DNA of 64,000 nucleotides from Faecalibacterium taiwanense (GTDB lineage Bacteria > Bacillota > Clostridia > Oscillospirales > Ruminococcaceae), in the NCBI RefSeq assembly GCF_036632915.2, contig NZ_CP155552.1:496001-560000 (forward strand), read 5' to 3'. The notes beneath the pieces are model-generated. The model was not told the origin of the DNA. It saw nothing but the letters and a program-made list of their open reading frames with translations, and made no database searches. Below, one piece after another: positions 32,700-41,329 of the stretch. A program made the translations under genes and the position numbers. Within the stretch, counting starts at the first letter, position 1, and the number at the start of each line of letters is the position of its first letter.

Positions 32700-34295
32700 T
32701 TAGTCTGTTGATTCGTTCACCAGCCGTGTCAGGGTGGCAACATAGGCTTCGTTGGAATAATATTTCTCGTACATTTTCCGGCAGTCAGCTTTCATGGCGG
32801 CCAGCTGTTCCGGATGCAGGATAGCATGCTCCAGCACCTTTGCCAGCTGATCCGGGTCGTCGTCTTTGTACACAAAGCCGTCCACGCCCTCGGTGATCAG
32901 CCCGGCGGTGCCGGTGTGCTCCGACACGATGGAGGGCTTGCCGAAGATCAGGCCCTCGGTGACGAAGGTTGGCATGGGATCATCGCGGGAAGCGCATACC
33001 ACGCAGGCGCACTGATCCATCAGGGATTTAATCTCGGGCCGTTCCAGACGCTTGCGGTAGAAAACGGTGTCCGGGTAGTCCTCCACCAGTGCATCCACGG
33101 CGTTCTTCAGGCTCTTGTCCGCCGCCTTGCCCACGAACAGGAAAGCAGCCTTCTGGCGCACCTCGGGCTTTAGCAGGCGGATGGCGTTGCAGAAAATATC
33201 CTGACCCTTGCGCGGCTCAAAGGAACCTACGGTCACGAACAGCGGCCTGCCGCCGGCATAGCTGATATCGTAGGGCGGGAAGCTTTCCTGCGCATAGTCC
33301 GGCAGACCGTAGATCAGCTGTTCAATGCTGAAGTCCGGCCGCACCGAGTGCATGGCGGCAGTGGCGTGGGAGCCTACGGCGCACACATGCACATTGGAGC
33401 CCAGTGTTTTGGGAATCTTGTGCGCAATGAATGGGTAGCCTGCAAAGGCATCGTGCAGCCACCACAGCACCGGCACGAAGGAGCCGTTCAGGGTGCTCAC
33501 GGCGGCAGCCTCTACCACGGTGTTGGCCAGCACAAAATCGGCACTGGTGGCAAGGCCCCACAGCGACGAGTTCATCACGCAGTCGCTGCGGGTCACTACG
33601 GCGGCACCGGCATCCAGAAACAGCGGCAGCGAGCCGTCGTCCGCAGGGCCAAGCACCACCACTTCAAAGCCCATGCTGCGCAGCACCGGCACGGCACTTG
33701 TCAGCACGATGGGCGCACCGGTCATGGTCAGCTCGTGGCTCAGGATCAAAGCACGCTTTCCGTCTGCAGAGAACACATCGTCGGCACACAGCTCCCGCCG
33801 GAAGTGCAGCAAAGACTGCGGGATGCGGTGGCAGTTTTCCGCCATGGCGGTGGCAAGGCGCAGCAGCTCGGTCACGCTGTCCCTGCCGCGCGCAGCGGCG
33901 CGCACCCGGTCCAGAAGCTTCCGCGATACCATGGCGCAGCGGCTGCACGGGATGTGCTGGGTGCTCAGATAAAGGGCGGTGGAGCCATCGAAGCCAAAGG
34001 CGGCATCACACACCACAAAATCGGCACCGGTGCGCAGGGCGGCGGCAAAATAGGTCAGGGCGGTGGAGGTGCACTCCAGATCTTCGCTGACCAGCAGCAC
34101 GCCCTCCACCGAGTCGGTCAGGGCGGGGGCCAGCTCCGTCACCAGCCGGAATTTGCGGTGCAGCTGGTTTTCCAGTGCGTGCTCCAGCGCCTGATGACGG
34201 CCCGGTGCATACACCAGCAGATAGGTACTCTGGGTATCGGTATAAACCTGCTTCGTCAGCTGCTTACGCTGCAGGGTGCTGTAACTGCTGTACAT
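32700..34295 (-). CDS. Glycosyltransferase, family 4 (GT-B) with N-terminal extension
   Basis: A 531-residue protein. The C-terminal half (about 330-510) is a GT4 catalytic domain: VTVGSFEPRKGQDIFCNAI, AAFLFVGKA, the segment LMDQCACVVCASRDDPMPTFVTEGLIFGKPSI with the retaining-GT EX7E-like motif, and GLITEGVDGFVYKDDD. The middle (180-320) is the N-terminal GT-B subdomain (LILSHELTMTGAPIVL, WWLHDAFAGYPF). The first 170 residues form an additional domain without clear homology. It would act in the cytoplasm on an envelope glycan. It is the third gene of an operon with the coiled-coil protein and the acyltransferase. Confidence 0.85.
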   Translation of the reverse strand: MYSSYSTLQRKQLTKQVYTDTQSTYLLVYAPGRHQALEHALENQLHRKFRLVTELAPALTDSVEGVLLVSEDLECTSTALTYFAAALRTGADFVVCDAAFGFDGSTALYLSTQHIPCSRCAMVSRKLLDRVRAAARGRDSVTELLRLATAMAENCHRIPQSLLHFRRELCADDVFSADGKRALILSHELTMTGAPIVLTSAVPVLRSMGFEVVVLGPADDGSLPLFLDAGAAVVTRSDCVMNSSLWGLATSADFVLANTVVEAAAVSTLNGSFVPVLWWLHDAFAGYPFIAHKIPKTLGSNVHVCAVGSHATAAMHSVRPDFSIEQLIYGLPDYAQESFPPYDISYAGGRPLFVTVGSFEPRKGQDIFCNAIRLLKPEVRQKAAFLFVGKAADKSLKNAVDALVEDYPDTVFYRKRLERPEIKSLMDQCACVVCASRDDPMPTFVTEGLIFGKPSIVSEHTGTAGLITEGVDGFVYKDDDPDQLAKVLEHAILHPEQLAAMKADCRKMYEKYYSNEAYVATLTRLVNESTD

Positions 34296-34321
34296 GTTGA
34301 CAACTCCTTTAGCGATCCGAT

Positions 34322-35113
34322 TCAGCCGCGCAGCAGGCGGCGCAAAGCACGCAGCGGTGCGGTAAGCCGCCAGCTGCTGCTCTCGTACAGGTTTTCCAGC
34401 GAATCTTCATAGGCAGCACGGCTGTTCTGCAGTTCCGTCAGCTGATTGTTCAGCCGGGTGTTCTCGGCAAGGGCGGCCTGCAGCTGTTCCAGAACATCGT
34501 TCTTTTCGGCTTCAGCATGCAGCTTGATGGTATTCAACGCGCTGAGCAGGGCCTTGCCGGGCTGCTCGTGCTGGAAGCGGCCCAGCGGATAGTAATGATA
34601 GGTCACGGCAAACTTCATCCCGGCCGCAAAGGGCACGGTGCTGCACACGGTCAGGTTGGGGTCCACATCCAAAAACAGCAGGCAGTCTTCCTGCAGCTGG
34701 ATGCCGTTCATGGCGCGGCATTCCAGCCGCTCGTCCGAGATGCTCAGGTCAGTCACGCAGCAGGCCAGCTCACCGGGGTCCAGCCGCAGCGCACGGGCAT
34801 CCGTGGGCAGGGTGAACACCGCAGAGACCTCGTGGGTCAGTTCGTCGTAGGCATCCTCGGCAACGGTCAGGCATTCCCGCGGGGAATAGCCGGAGCCGGA
34901 ATCGTAGAACAGCTGCGGCAGGGTCAGGGCGGCAGGCTCGTTGTCGCTGCCGTGCCTTGCCAGTGCGGCCTGATAGTTCAGCACCTGTTGTTCCAGCTCC
35001 AGACACCGCTGTGCCAGCCGGGATACACCTTCGTCAGAGAGCTTGAGCTGCTGTTCCAAGTCAGCAGCGCGGCTGCGGGCCGCAGCAAGGGTCTCGGGGA
35101 CATCGTTGTTCAT
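34322..35113 (-). CDS. Coiled-coil protein with glycosyltransferase-associated C-terminus
   Basis: A 263-residue soluble protein I cannot name. It begins with a coiled coil (about 8-50, LAAARSRAADLEQQLKLSDEG), has a central beta-type domain (about 70-190) and a second coiled coil (about 195-240). It ends in SSWRLTAPLRALRRLL. That SxxWRLTAPLR tail is a motif I know from the ends of coiled-coil regions in wall-glycan glycosyltransferases, where it precedes or links catalytic domains. It is probably a scaffold or partner for the GT4 encoded 27 bases downstream. Confidence 0.7.
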   Translation of the reverse strand: MNNDVPETLAAARSRAADLEQQLKLSDEGVSRLAQRCLELEQQVLNYQAALARHGSDNEPAALTLPQLFYDSGSGYSPRECLTVAEDAYDELTHEVSAVFTLPTDARALRLDPGELACCVTDLSISDERLECRAMNGIQLQEDCLLFLDVDPNLTVCSTVPFAAGMKFAVTYHYYPLGRFQHEQPGKALLSALNTIKLHAEAEKNDVLEQLQAALAENTRLNNQLTELQNSRAAYEDSLENLYESSSWRLTAPLRALRRLLRG

Positions 35114-35170
35114 AACCGGATTCTCCTCTTACTTTTATGATGGCTGCACCGCAGCAGCCGGAAAAACATG

Positions 35171-36286
35171 TCAGTGCCGGGAGGTATAGTGCACGGCGGG
35201 CGTTCTGCGCTGTGCAGGGAAAAATCGGATGATGAGTGCGCGGCGTACACGCAGCAGCTCACACACCAGCCAGATAGAGCCCAGAGAGATGGCATATTGC
35301 AGCCACATGCCCAGCACCGGCTGCGCAGAGAACTTTGCTACCATCAGATACCACGGAATAGCGATGATCTCCACGGTATGTACGCAGAAAATGTTCAGCG
35401 AACGGCGGCCCACCGCTTCCAGAAAGTGCACGATGGGGCCATGGCCGCGGCTGAGCCGCATGAACAGCCGGATGAAAAGCAGGCCTGCAGCACCGTCCAG
35501 AAAGATGCTCAGCGGCCCCAGCGACCACTTGGCCAGCGAGATGCAGTCGGTGGTGCGGGTAGCAAGAGCGCCTACGGCAATGAGTGCTGTGGCGGCCAGC
35601 AGCCCGGCAAAGACTTTGGGCGGCAGGGGCTCGTCCAGCAGATGCTTCTTTTTGGCAAGGAAGCCGATATAGAGGTAGGGCACTACCACGGCACCCTGGA
35701 TCAGGCAGAAGGGCAGCTCCCACACAAGGCTCGCGCCCCAGCCCAGCAGGACGCAGCCTGCCACAGCCCATGGAACATAGCGCTCCGGGAAGATGTTCAG
35801 GATCACATCCAGCAGCACCCAGCCTACCATCAGCGCCAGCAGATACCACATCGGCCCGCAGGAGAAGAACTCCTGCCCGAAATACTCGGCCGTGTGGGGC
35901 AGGCCCAGCAGAAAGCCGCCGGTGACCTTGATAGACTCGCCGATGGTGCCGGGCAGGTACTGGAACGTCTTATAATGAATGATAAAGTGCAGCACGCAGG
36001 TGAACAGCGCCGTGTAAGCATAGGGTTTGAGAAGGCTTTTGAGCTGCTGGTGGATGCACTTGTGGATAGAGCGCTTGCGGAAGCCGTAGCCGCTGGCAAT
36101 AAAAAAGGCGGCCATCAGCGCTTCGCGGTAGATGAAGGGGAAAAACGCGGTCAGGGACAGGCCGCTGACCGCCTGCATGGGATAAAGCTCGGCGGTATGT
36201 GCAAAAACGATGGTCAGCATACCGGCACCCTTGAGCATGTCGAACATGCCGATGGAGCTGGCGGTGCGGGGCTTGGTTCCTTCCAT
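35171..36286 (-). CDS. Membrane acyltransferase, AT3 (OatA/WecH-type) family
   Basis: A 371-residue protein with about ten helices. The conserved AT3 histidine is near the N-terminus in MLTIVFAHTAELYP, followed by FFIASGYGFRKRS (the arginine-containing loop). Such enzymes move acetyl or other short acyl groups onto extracytoplasmic glycans, such as peptidoglycan or exopolysaccharide. It starts the operon with the coiled-coil protein and the GT4 downstream, so the target is probably the glycan those genes make. It diverges from the acyl-AMP ligase operon. Confidence 0.88.
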   Translation of the reverse strand: MEGTKPRTASSIGMFDMLKGAGMLTIVFAHTAELYPMQAVSGLSLTAFFPFIYREALMAAFFIASGYGFRKRSIHKCIHQQLKSLLKPYAYTALFTCVLHFIIHYKTFQYLPGTIGESIKVTGGFLLGLPHTAEYFGQEFFSCGPMWYLLALMVGWVLLDVILNIFPERYVPWAVAGCVLLGWGASLVWELPFCLIQGAVVVPYLYIGFLAKKKHLLDEPLPPKVFAGLLAATALIAVGALATRTTDCISLAKWSLGPLSIFLDGAAGLLFIRLFMRLSRGHGPIVHFLEAVGRRSLNIFCVHTVEIIAIPWYLMVAKFSAQPVLGMWLQYAISLGSIWLVCELLRVRRALIIRFFPAQRRTPAVHYTSRH

Positions 36287-36386
36287 GGAGGTTCCTTCCT
36301 TGCGCGGGACATTCCATCAGAGCCGGACGCCGCACAATGCGTAGATTTTGAATGAAAAAGATAAAATTTTGTATGGATATAAACCC

Positions 36387-36415
36387 AGTATAATGCTTTT
36401 TGCACAGACTGTCAA
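36387..36415 (-). promoter_or_regulatory. Sigma-A promoter of the acyltransferase/GT4 operon
   Basis: On the minus strand a perfect TTGACA (36410-36415), 17 bases, and TATACT (36387-36392). The leader to the AT3 start is about 95 bases. Confidence 0.9.
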
Positions 36416-36575
36416 TTTTGAATTGCGGTCCGGCGGGCGAGGACACATTGCAGCCTGCAATAAAAGCATAGCACAGGCAGGGTGGCTTCGCAACGAAAGG
36501 CAGAATTTGCATCTGGAAACGACATGATGTGCAAGATTTTATTGTCAATATTGGAAACTAAATGTTGCAAAACTC

Positions 36576-36604
36576 TTGCATTGACACAAGTCTTATTGTA
36601 TACT
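36576..36604 (+). promoter_or_regulatory. Sigma-A promoter of the acyl-activation operon
   Basis: TTGCAT, 17 bases, and TATACT. A TTGACA overlaps it (36581-36586) but with too short a spacer. It is divergent from the AT3 operon promoter, about 160 bases away. Confidence 0.8.
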
Positions 36605-36685
36605 GGGCACAGTTGGAAATGACTGGAAGGATCTGTGTTGGCCTACACAGGAGCGCCGGATCGGATGATAAAAATGGAGGAAAAA

Positions 36686-38134
36686 ATGATTACATCGCTG
36701 TATCAGTCACTTTGCAATATGGAAACCAACATTGCAGACCGTGTGGCTCTGCGCTGGTATGATGAAGAAAAGCAGGGCGTGGCCGAGGTGCACTACGCAC
36801 AGTATGCCCAGGATCTGCGCCGGTTCGTGGCGTTCCTGCGTGCAGAGTATGGCGACGTGCGCGGCAAGCGTGTGGCGATCCTGGCCCGCAACAGCTACCA
36901 GTATGTCATCTGCATGTACGGCACGGTCATTGCCGGAGCCGTGGCTGTGCCGCTGAACCTTGGCAAGGACTGGGATGCCATCTCCTATGAGCTGGGCCTC
37001 ACCGAGCCGGTGTGCATCCTGCAGGATGGCGAGTTCGCGGAGCGGGAGCCTGCCCTCGCTGAGACCTACGGCAGCATCCTGAAGCCCATGGATGTCTTTG
37101 CGGCCTATGAGCCTGCCGAGGACGTGACCGAGGTGGAGGACCTCTCTGCTCTGGCTTTTATCATGTTCACCTCCGGCACCACCGGCCGCAGCAAGGGCGT
37201 TATGCTGAGCCAGAAGAACCTGTTCAGCGCCATGCCGGCCTTTCTGGACCCCTTTGACGATGTGAAGAAGTACACGGGCTGGAACACCGATGAGTTCTCG
37301 TCCCTGTCCGCCCTGCCCATGTTCCACATCTCCGCCATGACCAGCCTTGTTTCGTGGAGCATCACAGGCCACTCCATCAACCTGTGCAACAACCTGAAGT
37401 ATTTCTACCGTGATCTGGGTGCCATGCACAGCGAGGTGATGGCAGTGGTGCCGGTTCTGCTGAAGAGCATCTACAGCGATGTGATGAAGGGCCGCCGCGA
37501 CCGCCTGAACGGCCTGTGCGTGCTGACCTGCGGCGCTGCCATGTTCGACCCCAAGATTCTGAGCGATATGATGGAGAAGGGCTTCTTTGTGGCCCAGATG
37601 TACGGCCTGACCGAGACCTGCGGCGACGGTGCATGGAACTCCTCACAGGAGGCAAAGTACCTGACCAGCGTGGGCCATGTGGACCTCAGCTGTGAATACA
37701 AGCTGGACGACGGCGAGCTGTGCATGCGGGGCGACCCCATCATGCTGGGCTACTACAAGGACCCGGAAGGCACTGCAGAAGTCATCGATGCAGACGGCTG
37801 GTTCCACACCGGCGACATTGCCCGGGTGGAAGAGGACGGCTACATGTACCTGACCGGCCGCAAGAAGAACGTGATCATTCTGGACAGCGGCGAGAACGTG
37901 AACCCCGAGGAGCTGGAAAAGCTGCTGGTGCCCTGTGCGGACATTCAGGAGTGCATCGTGAAGGAAAAGGACAAAAAGATCTGTGCCCTCATCTGCTGTG
38001 ACCCTGCAAAGCAGGAAACTGTGAAGGAGTTCGTCACTGGGGTCAACCGCGGCCTGCCGCTGTACAAGCGCATGGTGACGGAGTTCAGCGCACAGCCGCT
38101 GCCCCGCAACGCCATGGGAAAACTGCTGCGCTGA
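36686..38134 (+). CDS. Acyl-AMP ligase (AMP-dependent synthetase) 1
   Basis: A 482-residue ANL-superfamily adenylating enzyme. Core motifs: A3 FIMFTSGTTGRSKGVMLS, A5 MYGLTETCGDG, A7 GWFHTGD, A8 GRKKNVIILDSGENVNPEE, and the catalytic A10 lysine in the final RNAMGKLLR. The enzyme should activate a carboxylic acid as an acyl-adenylate and load it onto CoA or a carrier protein. The carrier protein gene two steps downstream makes acyl-ACP likely. ATG 36686 follows GGAGG; the upstream frame to 36635 lacks a ribosome site. The next gene encodes a clearly related paralogue, so the pair arose by tandem duplication. The substrate acid is unknown. Confidence 0.9.
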   Translation: MITSLYQSLCNMETNIADRVALRWYDEEKQGVAEVHYAQYAQDLRRFVAFLRAEYGDVRGKRVAILARNSYQYVICMYGTVIAGAVAVPLNLGKDWDAISYELGLTEPVCILQDGEFAEREPALAETYGSILKPMDVFAAYEPAEDVTEVEDLSALAFIMFTSGTTGRSKGVMLSQKNLFSAMPAFLDPFDDVKKYTGWNTDEFSSLSALPMFHISAMTSLVSWSITGHSINLCNNLKYFYRDLGAMHSEVMAVVPVLLKSIYSDVMKGRRDRLNGLCVLTCGAAMFDPKILSDMMEKGFFVAQMYGLTETCGDGAWNSSQEAKYLTSVGHVDLSCEYKLDDGELCMRGDPIMLGYYKDPEGTAEVIDADGWFHTGDIARVEEDGYMYLTGRKKNVIILDSGENVNPEELEKLLVPCADIQECIVKEKDKKICALICCDPAKQETVKEFVTGVNRGLPLYKRMVTEFSAQPLPRNAMGKLLR

Positions 38135-38154
38135 ACACAGGAGGAAACAGAACA

Positions 38155-39627
38155 ATGAGTAAGATCAGAGTGCTGGATAATGTCTACGACCTTATCACCA
38201 TCAACATGGAAGACCGCTTCAAGGATAATGTGGCCTTCCGCTTCTACGACACCGCAAACGATGCCGTGACCACCATCCTCTATAAGGATTATGTGCAGGA
38301 TATCCGCAAGGCGGTGAATTACTTCCAGTCCACCATCCCGGAGATCAAAGGCAAAAAGATCTGCCTGCTCACCAAGAACAGCTACGAGTATGCCGTGAAC
38401 ACCTTTGGCGTGGTGGCGGCCGGTGCGGTGCTGGTGCTGCTGAACCAGCGCAAGAGCTGGGACGAGCTGAGCTACGAGCTGGGCCTTGTGGAGCCGGATG
38501 CCATCCTGACCGACGGCGACGACTACGGCTTCAACGACCAGCTCAAGGCTGCCTACGGCGATATCCTCCGCCCCATGGATGGCTTCCGGAGCTATGAGCC
38601 TGCGCAGCTGACCCGCTGCATCGACCACGAAGCCCTGATGGTCCTGATGTTCACCTCCGGTACCACGGGCCGCAGCAAGGGCGTGATGCTGAGCGAGAAG
38701 AATTTCTTCTCGGTGATGCGTGCCCACACCCAGATCGGTGAGCACATGATGGCGTATAAGCACGAACCGAACCTCGTCATGAGCCAGTACACCGTGCTGC
38801 CCATGTTCCATCTGGGCGCGTTCATCTGTCTGTTCTCCTGGGCCCATGCAGGCTGGGCGCTGAACGTCAGCAGCGACATCCGCAACTTCTATAAAGAGGT
38901 AAAGCGGATGCCCAGTCAGGCCATGGCGGTGGTGCCGGTCATTATGAACTCGCTCCACCACGATGTGATGCGCGGCCGCAAGGAACGTCTGGGGGAGCTG
39001 TGGGTGCCCATCTGCTCCTCTGCCATGTTCGACCCGCAGGTGATGCTGGATATGGCGGAACACGGCATGTTCGTGGTGCAGACCTACGGCAGCACCGAGA
39101 CCTGCGGCGACGGCATCATCAACTACGCACAGGACGCAAAGCACATCGGCGCTGTGGGTCAGGGCAACGATTATCTGGACTACAAGATCGCCGAGGACGG
39201 CGAGCTGTGCATGCGCGGCGACAGCATCATGCTGGGCTACTACAAGGACCCGGAGGCCACCGCCGAGGTCATTGACGCGGACGGCTGGTTCCACACTGGC
39301 GATCTGGCCCGCAAGGACGAGGACGGCTACTATTTCCTGACCGGCCGCAAGAAGAACCTCATCATTCTGGACAGCGGCGAGAACATCAACCCCGAAGAGC
39401 TGGAAGGCATCGTGGGCAAGTGCGAAGCCGTGAAGGAATGTGTAGTAAAAGAAATGGGCAAGAAGATCGGCGTGGTGGTCTATTGCGACGAGGACAAACA
39501 GCAGCAGGTGCGGGACTTTATCACCGAGGCAAACCGCACCCTGCCGCTGTACAAGCGTATGAGCGCAGTGGAGTTCAGCACCGAGCCGCTGCCGCGCAAC
39601 GGTGCAGGCAAGCTGCTGCGCCAGTGA
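38155..39627 (+). CDS. Acyl-AMP ligase (AMP-dependent synthetase) 2
   Basis: A 490-residue paralogue of the preceding protein with all ANL motifs: A3 LMFTSGTTGRSKGVMLS, A5 TYGSTETCGDG, A7 GWFHTGD, A8 GRKKNLIILDSGENINPEE, and A10 lysine in RNGAGKLLRQ. The two share long runs of identity from A3 to A8 but differ around the acyl pocket (PMFHISAMTSLVSW versus PMFHLGAFICLFSW), suggesting different acids or a heteromeric pair. The ribosome site is AGGAGG. It lies 20 bases after the first ligase. Confidence 0.9.
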   Translation: MSKIRVLDNVYDLITINMEDRFKDNVAFRFYDTANDAVTTILYKDYVQDIRKAVNYFQSTIPEIKGKKICLLTKNSYEYAVNTFGVVAAGAVLVLLNQRKSWDELSYELGLVEPDAILTDGDDYGFNDQLKAAYGDILRPMDGFRSYEPAQLTRCIDHEALMVLMFTSGTTGRSKGVMLSEKNFFSVMRAHTQIGEHMMAYKHEPNLVMSQYTVLPMFHLGAFICLFSWAHAGWALNVSSDIRNFYKEVKRMPSQAMAVVPVIMNSLHHDVMRGRKERLGELWVPICSSAMFDPQVMLDMAEHGMFVVQTYGSTETCGDGIINYAQDAKHIGAVGQGNDYLDYKIAEDGELCMRGDSIMLGYYKDPEATAEVIDADGWFHTGDLARKDEDGYYFLTGRKKNLIILDSGENINPEELEGIVGKCEAVKECVVKEMGKKIGVVVYCDEDKQQQVRDFITEANRTLPLYKRMSAVEFSTEPLPRNGAGKLLRQ

Positions 39628-39814
39628 TACAGATGCGATCGAATGCCCGGATGCATAAATGGGCCGGCAGACCGGCAGACTGAAAACAGGAGTTCCGACA
39701 AAAAACAAAGCTTTGTTGCCGGAACCCTTGCGCACAGGAGAGAATCAGGGTATTATTATGGAAAGGCATAGGAGATTGTGCCTATTATCCGTCACGGAAA
39801 GGAAGAAAATTTCT
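39628..39814 (+). other. Spacer with stem-loop between ligase 2 and the carrier protein gene
   Basis: A long dyad is present at about 39692-39725: GTTCCG pairs with CGGAAC, and AACAAAG with CTTTGTT inside. It has no T run, so it may be an mRNA processing or stability element rather than a terminator. No gene is seen. Confidence 0.4.
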
Positions 39815-40057
39815 ATGGAACGAGCAGAGATCATTTCCCAGATCCTGGCCATCCTGGAGGATGTTGCCGAGGTCTCTCCCGAAGATGTGAATGAGAACAG
39901 CGTCCTGATGGACGATCTGGATCTGTCCTCAATGGAGATCCTGACCATTGTGGCAGACCTCGAGGAGACCTTCGGCCTGCGCATCCCTGAAAAGGAGCTG
40001 CGCAACTTTGTGACCATAGGGGATCTGGTGGATTATCTGGCGGCAAACGCGGGGTAA
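39815..40057 (+). CDS. Acyl carrier protein
   Basis: An 80-residue acidic four-helix carrier. The phosphopantetheine site is DLSSMEI, with S39 in the position of the DSL serine and S38 replacing the usual aspartate. Helix 3 is LEETFGLRIPEKEL. ATG 39815 follows GGAAGGAAG; the frame is open back to 39659, but those codons cover the spacer hairpin. Its place between two adenylating enzymes and a condensation-fold transferase suggests a dedicated carrier, not the general fatty-acid ACP. No phosphopantetheinyl transferase is in the window. Confidence 0.9.
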   Translation: MERAEIISQILAILEDVAEVSPEDVNENSVLMDDLDLSSMEILTIVADLEETFGLRIPEKELRNFVTIGDLVDYLAANAG

Positions 40058-40063
40058 CAGTTC

Positions 40064-41275
40064 ATGAATGAGTCGCAGCGCTCGACGGAGTACATCTTTC
40101 AGGGAACGATGTACTTCTTCCGTCGGGAGAAGATCCTGTGTCGGTACCAGTTTGCGCTGCAGGATGCGGTGGAACCCGCTCTTTTGCAGCGCGCACTGGA
40201 GGCGGCGCTTTCGGCCGCACCGTACTATCGGGTACAGCTGGTGCAGGAAAAGCGGAGCTTTTTTCTGGAGCCGAACCCGAACCCCTGTCTTGTGTATCAG
40301 GGCAGTGCACAGCGCGATATCCCGGAGGAAACGAACGGCTATCTTTTCAGCGTGAGCTGTGAGGGGGACACCGTCTATTTTGACTGGTATCATTTCCTTA
40401 TGGACGGCCACGGGGTGTCGCCCTTCCTCACCCGCATTCTGGAACAGTACTGCAACCTGCGCTATGGCACGGCGTTTGAAAACACGCCCATCGTGTGCAG
40501 CCCGGCCTATGACATCGAGGCCATGATGGAAAAATATCCACCCCACACAGCCACCGAGAGCACGATGCAGAGGGATGTGGTGCAGACCTACGAGGGCAGG
40601 ATGCGCCGCACCCGGGTGCGGCTGACCAAGCAGAGCCTTGTGGACCGGGCAGTGGAGAACGGCGTCAAGCCCTTTACAGCGCTGGCCGGTCTGCTGAGCC
40701 TTGCGCTGCGCAGCTATCTGGGCAAAGACGAGATCCAGTATTCCTACTCGGCAGATACCCGCAGGGAAGCGGGCGTGCCGGATGCCCTTTACAACTGCGT
40801 GTGCTCCTTTCAGAGCGGCGTGAAGCTGAACGATGACACCCGCCTTGCGGACATCGTGCCGGAAATGGATGCCGAGGTGCTCCGCACCCTGCAGCCGGAG
40901 GCAAAGCTGCGCCAGATGGTCCAGCAAATGAGCTGGGTGTACAAGGTAGACCAGCAGAAAGCGCCCCTGCGCATCAAGCAGAGGGTGTTCCAGATGGGTG
41001 AGTACATCAGCGGTGTCCCGGCGGATTTCTGGCTCAGCTATCTGGGCAATCCCCTGATGCCGGCTGCGCCGGAGCTTCAGCAGTACATCAGCGACTTCAA
41101 CGTCTGGGTCCCGCCGGATGGCGGCTCCATGGGTGTGGAAGCCTCCAGCCTGAACGGCATTATCACCCTGTGCATCGAGAACAAGGCCGAAATGCCAGGC
41201 CTTGCCGGGATGATCCGCACCGCCTTTGAAAAAGAGGACATCACGGTGCTGGAAGCCGTGGATCTGGATACATAA
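40064..41275 (+). CDS. Condensation-fold (BAHD/NRPS C-domain-like) acyltransferase
   Basis: A 403-residue protein of the CoA/carrier-dependent acyltransferase superfamily. The active-site HxxxDG is visible as H110-F-L-M-D114-G115 in FDWYHFLMDGHGVSPF. The N-terminal half has AAPYYRVQLVQEKRSFFLEPN, typical of condensation/alcohol-acyltransferase proteins, and the second half has the bridging region (about 270-300). It should transfer the acyl group from the carrier protein to an amine or alcohol acceptor. It is the last gene of the operon, 6 bases after the carrier gene and 12 bases before a strong terminator. Confidence 0.8.
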   Translation: MNESQRSTEYIFQGTMYFFRREKILCRYQFALQDAVEPALLQRALEAALSAAPYYRVQLVQEKRSFFLEPNPNPCLVYQGSAQRDIPEETNGYLFSVSCEGDTVYFDWYHFLMDGHGVSPFLTRILEQYCNLRYGTAFENTPIVCSPAYDIEAMMEKYPPHTATESTMQRDVVQTYEGRMRRTRVRLTKQSLVDRAVENGVKPFTALAGLLSLALRSYLGKDEIQYSYSADTRREAGVPDALYNCVCSFQSGVKLNDDTRLADIVPEMDAEVLRTLQPEAKLRQMVQQMSWVYKVDQQKAPLRIKQRVFQMGEYISGVPADFWLSYLGNPLMPAAPELQQYISDFNVWVPPDGGSMGVEASSLNGIITLCIENKAEMPGLAGMIRTAFEKEDITVLEAVDLDT

Positions 41276-41287
41276 GTACAGAACATA

Positions 41288-41325
41288 AAAAGCACTCTTT
41301 CCGGGCAGGAAAGGGTGCTTTTTTG
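41288..41325. terminator. Bidirectional terminator between the acyl-activation operon and birA
   Basis: AAAAGCACTCTTTCC pairs with GGAAAGGGTGCTTTT with a 5-base loop. T runs are present on both strands, suiting the convergent genes. Confidence 0.9.
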
Positions 41326-41329
41326 CGTT

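Noticed and set aside
39659..39814. Extended N-terminus of the acyl carrier protein
   Set aside because: The in-frame codons cover the hairpin spacer; the carrier fold and a good ribosome site begin at 39815.
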